64,000 bases of DNA from Actinomadura oligospora ATCC 43269 (lineage in GTDB: Bacteria > Actinomycetota > Actinomycetes > Streptosporangiales > Streptosporangiaceae). Made by a program: the position numbers and the translations under genes. This document shows positions 25,017-34,196 of this stretch, piece after piece (the first letter of the stretch is position 1; every line of letters starts with the position of its first letter). The notes beneath the pieces were generated by a model. That model was not told the origin of the DNA, did no database searches, and was given only the letters and a program-made list of their open reading frames with translations. The stretch covers positions 228,774-292,773 of the forward strand of contig NZ_KI912410.1 in assembly GCF_000518265.1 (NCBI RefSeq). The letters are read 5' to 3'.

Positions 25017-25604
25017 TCAGAGCAGGTGGGCGTAGGCCCGGCGCCACTCCTCGAACCACTCGGCGAACCATGGCGACCGTGCGGCCAGCGGCAGGATGTA
25101 GGTGATTGTCTCGGCGTAGTAGCGGCGCTGGAAGTCCGGCGGCATGTTCTCCAGCGTCTGCACGTTGCTGGCCCGGTCGGCCAGCTTCACGAGGATCGCC
25201 TTGTCCGGCGCGTCCCCGAGTCTGCGCAGGTAGGCGGCCTTCGCGGCGCGTTTCTCCTTGCGTCCGAGACCGCCCGCGGGCGGCTTGGTCACCCAGTCGA
25301 CCAGCTCGGCGACCTCGTCCCCGAACTCGGCCTCGACCTCGGCGACGGTGGCGGGGGTGTCCTCCACGACGTCGTGCAGCAGGACGGCCGCGAGGGTGGC
25401 AGGATCGGAGACGCCCGCCCCCCGCACGAGGACCTCGAGCGCCTCCAGCAGGTGCTCGGCGTAGGGTGCCCCGGTGGGCCGGGTCTGGTCGCCGTGCCAG
25501 CGGAGCGCGGCCTCCGCGGCGCGCGTGAGGACGGGCAGCGCCGGGTGGCCTGCCAGGTCCGCCCGGGCGGCGTCCCAGGTCCGCCAGCTGGTGAAGGTCC
25601 GCAC
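25017..25604 (-). CDS. HD-domain protein related to (p)ppGpp hydrolases
   Basis: A 195-residue protein; the GTG at 25604 has AAAGGAA upstream, and longer frames lack protein-like sequence. It is a single HD domain: RWHGDQTRPTGAPYAEHLLE, AAVLLHDVVEDTPATVAEV (HD..ED), FGDEVAELVDWVTKPP and ILVKLADRASNVQTLENM. This is the order of the SpoT/MESH1 hydrolase domain. No synthetase or TGS/ACT domain is present, so it may be a small alarmone or nucleotide phosphohydrolase. Confidence 0.8.
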   Translation of the reverse strand: MRTFTSWRTWDAARADLAGHPALPVLTRAAEAALRWHGDQTRPTGAPYAEHLLEALEVLVRGAGVSDPATLAAVLLHDVVEDTPATVAEVEAEFGDEVAELVDWVTKPPAGGLGRKEKRAAKAAYLRRLGDAPDKAILVKLADRASNVQTLENMPPDFQRRYYAETITYILPLAARSPWFAEWFEEWRRAYAHLL

Positions 25605-25743
25605 GTCGGGTTCCTTTTCCGCCGGGCGCGGTGACGCCGCGCGGCCGTGGAGGGCGCGGCCAGGGCCGGGCCCGATGGGAGTCGCGCGCGGTGGATCCGC
25701 GCTCGAGTGAGTCGTGACGTCCAACCTAGGGGAGTGACCGGCG

Positions 25744-27585
25744 GTGGTCCGCATCCGGAGGCGCGGGATCCGCGTCCGGTGGCGCGGCGTGCGCGTGCGG
25801 AGGCGCGGGGTCGCGGCCGTGACGGCGGTCGTGCTGGCCTTCGGCGGCGCGGGCGGCGTCCGGTACCTGCTGACGGACGGCCTGGTCCGGCACACCGTCA
25901 CCGCCGACCCGGTGGACGACCAGCCCCGCCTCGGCCCGCCGCCCGGCCCCCTCACCACCAGCTGGACCAAGACGGTCACGCTGCGCCGCGCCGCCGTCGC
26001 CGGGCACGACACGGTCGCGCACGAGGTCGCGGACGGCCAGGTCGTCACGGCCGCGGGCGGCGGCCTCTCGGTCCGCGACGCCCGCACCGGCGCGCGCCGC
26101 TGGGAGTACCGCCGCTCCGGCTGGAACCTGCTCGGCTGGACGGCCACGGGAGGCCGCCTCGTCGCGTTCTTCCAGCGGGACGGCCGTCCGGACGAGCACG
26201 AGTTCCTCGGCTTCGACGCCCTGTCCGGCGGACTGCTCTGGCGCAGCCGGGACGGCCGTCCGGCGACGGTCGCGCGCTCCACGCTGCACTGGCCGTCCGG
26301 GTCGGACATCGTCCTCACCGCCTCGGCCGACCGGCGCGAACTGATCGGCCGCTCGGCCGCGAACGGCGTCCAGCGCTGGAAACTCCGGCTCCCCGAGGAG
26401 TGCCGCCTCTACGAGGACGCGCCCGAACCGTCCGGCTCCTCGCCCGACCTGGCCGCGCTCGCGCTCGACTGCGTGGGCCGCAGCCACCTGCTCGCCGTCG
26501 AGCCCGCCACCGGCGTCTTCCTCTGGGACCGCGTCCTCGGCTCGGACGACGCGCCCGGCGTCACCGTCAACGGCCGCTCCGTCCTGGTCGCCGACGGCGA
26601 GGCCCTGCGCGTCTACGACCGGGACGGCGACCAGACGGCCGTCTGGAACGACCCCGACGCCTGTGGCGCGGGCATGTGCCCGAGCGCCCTGTCCGGCGAC
26701 CTGCTCGTCGTCGTCCGCTCCGCCGACCCGGACGACACCGCGCGCATGACGGCGATCGACCTGCGGAAGGGCCGCGTCGCCTGGGACCGCGAGGCCCCCG
26801 CCTACGCCGCCCTCACCGAGGCGGGCGGACGCCTCTACGCCCTCCGCCCCCGTCTCGCGGACGGCCTGCTCCCCGCGGGCGTCGACATCGTCACCCCCGC
26901 GACCGGCGCCGCGGTCACCGCGCCCGTCCCGTTCGCCGTCGACCCGGACCTCGTCGGCGTCCGCCCGTGGATGGCCGCGGCGGGCGGCCTGCTCTACGTC
27001 TCGGTGCCCGAGGCCGCGCCCCGCCCGTCCGGCGCGGCGCGCCTGATCGCGCTGCGCGGCGGACCGTCCGGCCGCGGCCCGGCCGAGCTGGACGGCGTGC
27101 CCGCCGCGTCCTGGCCGGACGCCTGCGCCCTGCTGAAGCCCGCCGACCTGGTCACCGCCCGCCTCCGCGTCCGTCCGGGCTCCCCGGTCCGCGCCCGGAT
27201 CGCGGGCGTCCGCCTGCCGAGGCCGGTCGCCTGCCAGTACGACCTCCCGGACGACCTCACCCCGAAGCCCCCACCCACCACCCCGCCGCCGGGCGTCGCG
27301 GGGGTCATGCGCCCCGCCCCGGACGGCGCGACGGTCTCCGTCCGCTGGGTCGCCCCCACCCCGTCCGCCGCCGCCGACCTGCTGACCTCCCTGGAGTCCA
27401 CCCAGGCCCAGGCCCGCCGCCGCACCGACCTCGGCGCCGACGACGCCTACGAACTCGGCCCGTCCGCCGGCACGATCGCCCTCCGCGTCCAGCGCTACAT
27501 CGTCGTCGTCGACGCCAGCCGCCCTCCAGGCGCCGCCGCCCACCTCGCCCGCTCCGCCGCCCAGAACCTCCACACCCTTCCGTGA
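25744..27585 (+). CDS. Membrane-anchored PQQ-like beta-propeller protein
   Basis: A 613-residue protein starting at a GTG. An Arg-rich cytoplasmic start (RIRRRGIRVRWRGVRVRRRG) precedes one membrane helix (VAAVTAVVLAFGGAGGV, about 23-39). The exported remainder contains blade-like repeats such as GLSVRDARTGARRWEYRR, FLGFDALSGGLLWRSRDG and VEPATGVFLWDRVLG, the WD/PQQ-like beta-propeller pattern. A C-terminal domain with a Pro hinge (PKPPPTTPPPG) follows. It probably acts as an extracellular scaffold; no enzyme motif was seen. Confidence 0.75.
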   Translation: MVRIRRRGIRVRWRGVRVRRRGVAAVTAVVLAFGGAGGVRYLLTDGLVRHTVTADPVDDQPRLGPPPGPLTTSWTKTVTLRRAAVAGHDTVAHEVADGQVVTAAGGGLSVRDARTGARRWEYRRSGWNLLGWTATGGRLVAFFQRDGRPDEHEFLGFDALSGGLLWRSRDGRPATVARSTLHWPSGSDIVLTASADRRELIGRSAANGVQRWKLRLPEECRLYEDAPEPSGSSPDLAALALDCVGRSHLLAVEPATGVFLWDRVLGSDDAPGVTVNGRSVLVADGEALRVYDRDGDQTAVWNDPDACGAGMCPSALSGDLLVVVRSADPDDTARMTAIDLRKGRVAWDREAPAYAALTEAGGRLYALRPRLADGLLPAGVDIVTPATGAAVTAPVPFAVDPDLVGVRPWMAAAGGLLYVSVPEAAPRPSGAARLIALRGGPSGRGPAELDGVPAASWPDACALLKPADLVTARLRVRPGSPVRARIAGVRLPRPVACQYDLPDDLTPKPPPTTPPPGVAGVMRPAPDGATVSVRWVAPTPSAAADLLTSLESTQAQARRRTDLGADDAYELGPSAGTIALRVQRYIVVVDASRPPGAAAHLARSAAQNLHTLP

Positions 27586-27653
27586 CGGATTCGCCCACTT
27601 GCCTGGCTTCGGCTGCCTAGCATGTGGGCGGACGCCCGGAAACGAGGAGACCC

Positions 27654-28454
27654 ATGGCCGGAGCCAGGTACCGGGACATCGCCGACGATCTCGCGCGCCG
27701 GATCGGGGAAGGCGAGTTCGCCGCGGGGGAGCGGCTGCCCACCGAGGAGCAGCTCATGGCCGGGTACGACAACGCCTCACGCAACACCGTCCGTGAGGCG
27801 GTGAAGATCCTCAAGAGCCGCGGCCTGGTCCAGACGACGCAGGGGCGCGGCACGTTCGTCCTCGAGGGCACGGTGCCCACCACCGTCACCCTCGTGAGCC
27901 TGCCGCTCCCGTCCGGCGGCGGGGACGCGGCCCGGCGGTTCGACGCGCGGCTGGAGGACCACGCCTTCGAGAGCACGGACCCACGGGTCGAGATCCAGCG
28001 GTCCAGCCCCGGGGTGGCCGCGGCGCTGGCGCTCCCGGAGGGCTCCCGGGTCGTGCTGCGTCACCAGGAGCGGTTCGTCGACGGCAGGCCCTGGTCACTC
28101 CAGACCACGTACTACCCCATGGAGTACGTCACCCGGGGCGCCGACCGGCTGCTGGACGACGAGGAGATCCCGGAGGGCGTGTTCGCCTACCTCAAGGAGA
28201 CCCTCGGGCTCGAGCAGGTCGCCCACCGCGACCGCGTGACCGCCCGGCCGCCCGACGCCAACGAGACCGCCTTCTTCTCGCTGCACGACACCGGTGGCGT
28301 CGTGATCGTCCACGACCGGGTCGGCTACGACCCCGGACGGACGCCCATTCGCTGCACGTGCACCGTCTACCCGGCCGACCGCAATCAGCTCGACCTGGTG
28401 ATCGGCGCGGTGCCGCCGAGCCCCTGGGCGCCCGGGAGGGCCGCCTCCCGCTGA
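27654..28454 (+). CDS. GntR family regulator (UTRA type), paralog of 18424-19248
   Basis: A 266-residue protein with GAGGAG (27644-27649) before the ATG. The winged helix shows RYRDIADDLARRIGEGEF, LPTEEQLMAGYDNASRNTV and KSRGLVQTTQGRGTFV. The ligand domain has VVLRHQERFVDGRPW, LQTTYYPMEYV and FAYLKETLGLEQVAHRDRV, closely matching the other GntR protein in the window. Its last 70 bp overlap the 3' end of the convergent GT4 gene, so expression of one may interfere with the other. Confidence 0.87.
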   Translation: MAGARYRDIADDLARRIGEGEFAAGERLPTEEQLMAGYDNASRNTVREAVKILKSRGLVQTTQGRGTFVLEGTVPTTVTLVSLPLPSGGGDAARRFDARLEDHAFESTDPRVEIQRSSPGVAAALALPEGSRVVLRHQERFVDGRPWSLQTTYYPMEYVTRGADRLLDDEEIPEGVFAYLKETLGLEQVAHRDRVTARPPDANETAFFSLHDTGGVVIVHDRVGYDPGRTPIRCTCTVYPADRNQLDLVIGAVPPSPWAPGRAASR

Positions 28455-29542
28455 CCGGCGCCCTTGGCCCAGAGTTCGAGTTGGGTGACGAAGGGGATGG
28501 CCTGGGTGGGCCAGTGGAAGCGGGCTCGGGCTGTGGTGTGGCCGCGTTCGGCGAGGGCGTTGCGGTGGGCCGGGTCGGTGCGGAGGCGGCGGATGGCGTC
28601 GGCGGCGGACTTCGGGTCGCCGTAGGGGACGACCTCGCCGCAGCCGGACGGTTCGACGATGGCGACCGCGGGCGGGTTCGGGGTGGTGATGACCGGGATG
28701 CCGCGGGCCATGTACTCGACGACCTTGGTCGGCATGGAGTGCCGGTAGTTGGGTTCGTCGTGCAGGAGGGCGAGGCCGGCCATGGCGCCCTCGGCGATGC
28801 GCAGGGCGCGGTCGTTCGGGACGAAGCCGTACCAGCGCAGGACGCCCTCGAGCTGGGCGTCGCGGAGCGCCGGGCGGATGTCGGGGTCGGCGGAGCCGAT
28901 CAGTTCGACCTGGACGCCCTCGGGGGCGACCAGGCGGGCCGTCTCGATCATGTCGAGGGCGCCGCGGGCGACCGACAGATGGCCGATGTAGACGACCCGG
29001 CGGTCGCCGGGGGCGGCGGGCGGGCGCTCGTCCACGTAGGTGGTGTTCGGGACGACCGGGTGCTGCCCGCGGAAGCGGTCCCGGTAGCCCTCCTCGGCGA
29101 GCAGCAGGTGGTGGCGGCGCTCGGTGCGCAGTTCGAGGCGGCGGACGAGCGGCCTCAGCAGCGGGGCGAGCGGGCCGGGAAGCCAGCCCTTGGCGGCCAG
29201 GGCCGCGGCGGTGTCCTCGTGGACGTCCCAGACGACCGTCCTGCGGCGGACCGCGCGGGGCAGGCCGACCAGTAGTTCGGGGTCGTGCAGGAGGACCACG
29301 TCCGCGTAGGCGGCGTGTTCGACCAGCGCGCGGTGCGCGGCGCGCAGGGCGTGCAGCCTGCGGCGGCCGGTGGCGCGCGGCACGTCGACCGGCGACACCT
29401 CCCGCCACGGCGTCGAGTTGGTCGCCCGGAACGGGGCGATATAGGTGACCTCGTGCCCGGCGTCCAGAAGGGCGCGAATCTGCCTGTGCAGAATCCGCGC
29501 GTCCTCCGGATGGTGCACGACCGTGCAGACGCAGACCCGCAT
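28385..29542 (-). CDS. GT4 glycosyltransferase
   Basis: A 385-residue protein. The ATG at 29542 places the first Rossmann strand (MRVCVCTVVHHPEDARILHR) at the N-terminus. An alternative ATG at 29644 overlaps the upstream stop as ATGA and would add 34 residues without clear homology. Donor-domain motifs: VVYIGHLSVARG, VELIGSADPDI, YGFVPNDRAL and MPTKVVEYMARGIPVI (E-x7-type). The acceptor and sugar are unknown. It is probably cotranscribed with the dehydrogenase upstream. Confidence 0.85.
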   Translation of the reverse strand: MRVCVCTVVHHPEDARILHRQIRALLDAGHEVTYIAPFRATNSTPWREVSPVDVPRATGRRRLHALRAAHRALVEHAAYADVVLLHDPELLVGLPRAVRRRTVVWDVHEDTAAALAAKGWLPGPLAPLLRPLVRRLELRTERRHHLLLAEEGYRDRFRGQHPVVPNTTYVDERPPAAPGDRRVVYIGHLSVARGALDMIETARLVAPEGVQVELIGSADPDIRPALRDAQLEGVLRWYGFVPNDRALRIAEGAMAGLALLHDEPNYRHSMPTKVVEYMARGIPVITTPNPPAVAIVEPSGCGEVVPYGDPKSAADAIRRLRTDPAHRNALAERGHTTARARFHWPTQAIPFVTQLELWAKGAGQREAALPGAQGLGGTAPITRSS

Positions 29543-29640
29543 TCCACTCACTCCGGATGGGAGACGGTTTTCCTTCGGGGATTCTGCGCGTGCCGTGGAA
29601 ATTGCCGATGAATTCCGGGCGGCGGGAAGGTGGAGTTCGC

Positions 29641-30903
29641 TCATAGAAGCTCGGCGCCCGCCCCGGACAGGGCGCGGGTGCGGCCCCGGGTGTCGAACAG
29701 GAGCCGGGCGTGCCGGGTCAGCAGCGCGGGGTCGTAGGCGGCGTGGTCGGCCAGCACGATCGTCAGGTCGGCGTCCGCCAGGGCGGCGGCCAGCTCGTCG
29801 CCTGAGGGCCGGACGTCGGCGCCGTCCACCTGCCAGGACGCGACGTACGGGTCGTGGAAGGAGACGTCCGCGCCGAGCCGGAGCAGGCGGCGCGCGACCG
29901 GACGGGCCGGGGACTCGCGCTGGTCGGCGATGTCGGCCTTGTAGGTGACGCCGAGCAGTAGGACGCGGGCGTCCTTGAGCGCGCGGCCCTCGCGGTTGAG
30001 CAACTGCTGCGCGCGCTCGGCGACGTACCGGGGCATCCGGTCGTTGATCTCCTGCGCGAGCTCGACGAACCGGAACGGGTAGCCGAGCGACCTGACCTTG
30101 TAGGACAGGTAGTTCGGGTCGATCGGGATGCAGTGCCCGCCGACGCCCGGACCGGGACGGAACGCCTGGAACCCGAACGGCTTGGTCGCCGCGCAGTCGA
30201 TCGCGTCCCACAGGTCGATGCCGAGCTCGTGGCAGAACACCGCCATCTCGTTCACCAGCGCGATGTTCACGTGCCGGTAGGTGTTCTCCAGCAGCTTGGC
30301 CATCTCCGCCTCGCGGGTGCCCTTGGCCTGGACGACCCGCTCGACGAACTTGCCGTAGAACGAGGCGGCGGCGGTCGCGCACGCCGGGGTGAGGCCCCCG
30401 ACGATCTTCGGGGTGTTCCGGACGCCGTAGACCGGATTGCCCGGGTCGATCCGCTCCGGGGAGAACGCCAGGTGGAAGTCCACCCCCGCGACCAGCCCGG
30501 ACTCCTCCAGGATCGGCCGGACGACCTCGTCGGTCGTGCCCGGGTAGGTGGTCGACTCCAGCACCACCAGGGTCCCGGCCGCCAGGTGCTCGGCGATGGT
30601 CCGCGACGCGCCGCGCACGGCGGTGAGGTCCGGCCCGCCCTCGTCGGAGAGCGGGGTCGGGACGCAGATCACCACCGCGCGGGCGCCGTCCAGCACCTCC
30701 TCCGACAGGGACGGCGTGAACCCGGCCGCGAGCATCTCCGCGACCTCGGCGTCGGACACGTCGTCCACATGCGACGTGCCGGCCGAAAGGCCCGAGACGA
30801 CTCGTTCGTCCCGGTCGTATCCGCCGACCCGGAGGCCGGCCCGGCACGCCTCGCGCACCAGCGGAAGCCCGACATAGCCGAGCCCGATGACCACCAGATC
30901 CAC
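29641..30903 (-). CDS. Nucleotide-sugar dehydrogenase (UDP-ManNAc / UDP-Glc dehydrogenase family)
   Basis: A 420-residue protein. The NAD-binding GLGYVGLP is at residues 7-14, VICVPTP near 88, STTYPGTT near 118, FSPERIDPGN near 148, a central helix with AKLLENTYRHVNIAL, and the active-site Cys in PGVGGHCIPIDP near 255. The C-terminal domain has GVTYKADIADQRESPA. The combination HVNIALVNE and GGHCIPIDP is most like WecC/VipA-type dehydrogenases. With the WecB-type epimerase 1.5 kb away, UDP-ManNAc to UDP-ManNAcA is the likely reaction, for a teichuronic-type polymer. Confidence 0.88.
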   Translation of the reverse strand: MDLVVIGLGYVGLPLVREACRAGLRVGGYDRDERVVSGLSAGTSHVDDVSDAEVAEMLAAGFTPSLSEEVLDGARAVVICVPTPLSDEGGPDLTAVRGASRTIAEHLAAGTLVVLESTTYPGTTDEVVRPILEESGLVAGVDFHLAFSPERIDPGNPVYGVRNTPKIVGGLTPACATAAASFYGKFVERVVQAKGTREAEMAKLLENTYRHVNIALVNEMAVFCHELGIDLWDAIDCAATKPFGFQAFRPGPGVGGHCIPIDPNYLSYKVRSLGYPFRFVELAQEINDRMPRYVAERAQQLLNREGRALKDARVLLLGVTYKADIADQRESPARPVARRLLRLGADVSFHDPYVASWQVDGADVRPSGDELAAALADADLTIVLADHAAYDPALLTRHARLLFDTRGRTRALSGAGAELL

Positions 30904-30930
30904 GCCGGTGGCTCCCTTCGCTTCAGGAGT

Positions 30931-32355
30931 TCAGGGGCGGTGGGCGGCCCGGTAGCGCGCGGTCACCGCGTGCCATGTGCGTTCATCGCGCACCCATTCC
31001 CGGGCGGCCCGCCCCAATTTCATTCTCAGTTCGGGACTGTAAATGAGCTCTCCCAGGGAATTGGCCCAGGCCTCCGCGTCTTCCGGAAGAGTTAACGTGC
31101 CGGTCACGCCCGGTTCCACGATTTCGCGCAGGGCGCTGACATCACTTGCTATTACTGGGATTCCCCCCGCCATCGCCTCCAGAGGTTTCAGGGGAGTGAC
31201 CAATTGGCAGACCCGGTCCGCCCGGCGGGGGACCGCGAAGACATCGAGGAGCGCGTGGAAACGACGGACGTCCGACGGGGGGACCCGGCCGGTGAACACC
31301 GCGCGAACGCCGCGTTCGGCGGAGCGGCGTTCCAGCGCGGCGCGCTCCGGGCCGTTCCCGACGAGCAGGAGCGTGACGTCGTCGCCTCCGGCGCGCAGCA
31401 GCGCGGCGGCGTCGATGAGCGTGTCGATGCCCTCGTAGCCGTAGAAGGACGAGGTCAGGCCGATGACCGGGACGCCGCCTGGCAGGCCGAGCCCGGCGCG
31501 CAGGTCGGAGGCGTCCGGAAGCGGTTCGAGGAAGCCGGTGTCCACGGCGTTCGGCACGACGGTGATCTTGGCCGGGTCGACGCCGCGTCCGGCGATCTCG
31601 GCGCGCATCGCCTCGCCCAGCGTGACCACGGCGTCCGCCTCGTGCATGCGGCGCGTCTCCAGCTCGCGGGTCAGCCGGTAGAAGTCGTCGGACGGGCGGT
31701 GCGACGGCGACCGCGACAGCCACGAGTCCTCCAGGAACCCGCGCACCTCGTAGGTGATCGGCAGACCGTGGCGCTTCCCGAGTTCGAGCGCGACGGCCGC
31801 GTTCCGGTGGTCGCTGACCGCGTGCAGGACGTCCGGACGCACGTCCCGGACGAGGCGTTCGGCCAGGTCGGCGGCCTTCTCCACGGCCCCCACGGGTCCG
31901 GACGGCGGCCCCCACGGCAGCAGCCGGTGATAGGGGACCCCGTCGACGTCCACGCGCGCCCGCGCGTCGCCGACGCCCTGCGCGAGGGGGTGCCCGAGCC
32001 GCGTCACCACGTGGGTGTCCCAGTCGAGCGCCTCGCGCTGGGCGACCGCGATCCGGTGCGTCCGGACGGTGTACCCGGCGTTCGTGACCGGCAGCGAGTT
32101 GGTCACGAACATCAGGACGCCGCGCACGTCCCCGGTGGCCCTCGGACGCGCCGGATAGGGCGGAGTGGCGAGGAGTTCGCGCAGGTCAGCAGCCTCGCGC
32201 TGCGGGTCGCGGGGCTTGGGCTTCGCCAGTTGCGTGCGGCCCAGGCTCGGGGCGGCGCGGGCCGCCAGGCGGACGGCCAGCCGTCCGGCGCGGGACGGGT
32301 CGTCGCGCAGCTGCCGGACGGCCAGCGCCGACATGTACACGGAGCGTTTCAACAC
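30931..32355 (-). CDS. GT4 glycosyltransferase
   Basis: A 474-residue protein starting at the GTG 32355 (no strong ribosome-binding site; an internal ATG at 32334 is the alternative). After an Arg-rich N-terminus of about 70 residues, GVLMFVTNSLPVTNAGYTVR opens the GT-B fold. Donor motifs: ITVVPNAVDTGFLEP, IGLTSSFYGYEGIDTLIDA, LLLVGNGPER, FTGRVPPSDV and VTPLKPLEAMAGGIPVIA. It is divergent from the WecB-type gene with only 46 bp between starts, so the promoters must overlap. Confidence 0.87.
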   Translation of the reverse strand: MLKRSVYMSALAVRQLRDDPSRAGRLAVRLAARAAPSLGRTQLAKPKPRDPQREAADLRELLATPPYPARPRATGDVRGVLMFVTNSLPVTNAGYTVRTHRIAVAQREALDWDTHVVTRLGHPLAQGVGDARARVDVDGVPYHRLLPWGPPSGPVGAVEKAADLAERLVRDVRPDVLHAVSDHRNAAVALELGKRHGLPITYEVRGFLEDSWLSRSPSHRPSDDFYRLTRELETRRMHEADAVVTLGEAMRAEIAGRGVDPAKITVVPNAVDTGFLEPLPDASDLRAGLGLPGGVPVIGLTSSFYGYEGIDTLIDAAALLRAGGDDVTLLLVGNGPERAALERRSAERGVRAVFTGRVPPSDVRRFHALLDVFAVPRRADRVCQLVTPLKPLEAMAGGIPVIASDVSALREIVEPGVTGTLTLPEDAEAWANSLGELIYSPELRMKLGRAAREWVRDERTWHAVTARYRAAHRP

Positions 32356-32401
32356 GGCGGGCGAGCGTAGGCGCGTCCGATGAACGGAAGGGAAAGCGCA
32401 G

Positions 32402-33556
32402 GTGGGTGAACAGGTGAGGGAAACGGTGGGTGAACTCCAAGGTGCGGCCTCGGCGGCGCCGGGACAGGGCGCCGAGGCGGGGGAACTGGTGCACGTCCTC
32501 GGGGCGCGGCCGAACTTCGTGAAGGCCGCGCCGGTGATCTCCGCGCTCGCGGCACGCGGTGCGCGGCAGGCGGTCGTGCACACCGGCCAGCACTACGACC
32601 GGCGGATGTCGGAGGTGTTCTTCGACGAGCTCGGCCTGCCCGAGCCGGACGTCAACCTCGGCGTCGGGTCGGGCTCGCACGCGGGCCAGACCGCCGCGCT
32701 GCTGGTCGGGCTGGAGGAGGAGTTCATCCGGCGTTCACCGGCCCTGGTCATCGTGTACGGCGACGTGAACTCGACGATCGCCGCCGCCCTCGTCGCGGCC
32801 AAGCTCGGCGTCCCGGTCGCCCATGTGGAGGCCGGGCTGCGCAGCTTCGACATGACCATGCCCGAGGAGGTCAACCGGCGGCTCACCGACCAGCTGTCCG
32901 ACCTGTGCCTGGTCACGAGCCCGGAGGCGGTCGGTCACCTGGCCGCCGAGGGGGTCCCGGTCGGCCGGGCGCACCTGGTCGGCAACCCGATGATCGACAC
33001 GCTGCTCGGCAACCTGGAACGGTTCGACACCGCGCGCGTGCGCCGCGAGCACGGCCTGCCGGAGCGGTACGTCCTGGCGACGATGCACCGGCCCGCGAAC
33101 GTGGACGACCCGGCGAAGGCGACCGCGCTGGTCAAGCGGCTGCACGGCGTCGCCGACCTGGCCGACCTGGTCATCCCCGTGCACCCGCGCGGGCGCGTGA
33201 ACCTCATGGCCGCCGGGCTGGACGACCACCCGCGTGTGCGCGTCCTGGACCCGCTCGGCTACGTCGACTTCGTCGCCGCCGTGCGCGGCGCGGCGGCCGT
33301 CGTGACCGACTCCGGCGGCATCCAGGAGGAGACGACCGTCCTCGGGGTGCCCTGCCTGACCGTCCGGCCGAACACCGAGCGGCCGATCACCATCACCCAC
33401 GGCACCAACCGGCTGGTGTCGCTGGAGGAGCTCGTCCCGGCCGCGCGGAAGGTCCTGGAGGGCGAGCGTCCGCCCGCCGACCGGGTGCCGCCGCTGTGGG
33501 ACGGGCACGCCGGACCCCGCATCGCCGACGTCATCCTGGAGTACCTCCGTGTCTGA
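32402..33556 (+). CDS. wecB: UDP-N-acetylglucosamine 2-epimerase (non-hydrolysing)
   Basis: A 384-residue GT-B-fold epimerase. Motifs in order: VLGARPNFVKAAPVISAL, TGQHYDRRMSEVFF, VYGDVNSTIAAAL, HVEAGLRSFD, PEEVNRRLTDQLSD, ATMHRPANV, VHPRGR and the UDP-binding TDSGGIQEETTVLGVP. All match the WecB/MnaA family, which interconverts UDP-GlcNAc and UDP-ManNAc. GTG start; the N-terminal 28 residues are extra and the GTGs at 32414 or 32426 are alternatives. The next gene begins eight bases before its stop. Confidence 0.92.
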   Translation: MGEQVRETVGELQGAASAAPGQGAEAGELVHVLGARPNFVKAAPVISALAARGARQAVVHTGQHYDRRMSEVFFDELGLPEPDVNLGVGSGSHAGQTAALLVGLEEEFIRRSPALVIVYGDVNSTIAAALVAAKLGVPVAHVEAGLRSFDMTMPEEVNRRLTDQLSDLCLVTSPEAVGHLAAEGVPVGRAHLVGNPMIDTLLGNLERFDTARVRREHGLPERYVLATMHRPANVDDPAKATALVKRLHGVADLADLVIPVHPRGRVNLMAAGLDDHPRVRVLDPLGYVDFVAAVRGAAAVVTDSGGIQEETTVLGVPCLTVRPNTERPITITHGTNRLVSLEELVPAARKVLEGERPPADRVPPLWDGHAGPRIADVILEYLRV

Positions 33557-34196
33557 TCGATCCGGGCGGGACAAGTCCGCCCGCCTGCGCGCGGCCCTGC
33601 GCGAGAGCGACGCCCGCGTCGAGGAGCTGGAGCGGCGGCTCTCCGCGCTGGAGACCTCGACGACCGTCCAGTTCGGACGGCTCGTCGCCGGGGCCGCGCG
33701 CAATCCGCGACGCCGCGCCGCGCGCCTGCCCCGCGAGCTGTACAAGCTGTGGAAGAAGCGCGACCGGCCGATGGAGTCGGCGACGCTGCGGGAGAGCGCG
33801 ACCCGGCGGCTCGACCGGTTCGACCGTCCCGAGGACCGGCTGCTCGTGCAGCGCCCGTCGGACCGTCCGGTCGTCGCGGGCATCCTCGGCCGCGCCGCCG
33901 CGGCGGAGCTGTCCGGACGGTACGACGTCGTCTCCCTCCACCCGCACGACGTGCGGACGGTTCTGGAGACCGCCGACGTGGACGCCCTGGTCGTCGACGC
34001 GCGCGCGGGCGATCCGGGTGGGCCGTGGGCGTATCTCGGCGTCCCCGGCATGTTCGACCGGGACCGCGACCTGGACGAGGCGCGCGTCATCGCGCGCGTA
34101 CGAGAGATCCCCGTCGTCCTCTGGGGAGATGACCCGCCACCGACCCTGGCCGTCCTGGACTGGGATCCCGTGGCCACGCTGAAGGAGCTTTCTTGA
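33549..34196 (+). CDS. Coiled-coil protein of unknown function, coupled to WecB and a GT4 fusion
   Basis: A 215-residue protein. The GTG start overlaps the epimerase 3' end by eight bases, and its TGA is overlapped by the TTG of the next gene. Residues about 8-40 form a coiled coil (RAALRESDARVEELERRLSA), followed by a basic amphipathic region (NPRRRAARLPRELYKLWKKR). The C-terminal part is a small alpha/beta domain (YDVVSLHPHDVRTVL, DALVVDARAGD, IPVVLWGDDP) that resembles half of a Rossmann/GT-B domain. The tight coupling suggests a partner or membrane tether of the next glycosyltransferase. Confidence 0.7.
   Translation: MSDRSGRDKSARLRAALRESDARVEELERRLSALETSTTVQFGRLVAGAARNPRRRAARLPRELYKLWKKRDRPMESATLRESATRRLDRFDRPEDRLLVQRPSDRPVVAGILGRAAAAELSGRYDVVSLHPHDVRTVLETADVDALVVDARAGDPGGPWAYLGVPGMFDRDRDLDEARVIARVREIPVVLWGDDPPPTLAVLDWDPVATLKELS

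Noticed and set aside
25605..26318. Long N-terminal extension of the HD-domain protein
   Set aside because: It overlaps the start of the beta-propeller gene and is Ser/Thr/Arg/Pro shadow sequence; GTG 25604 has a ribosome-binding site.
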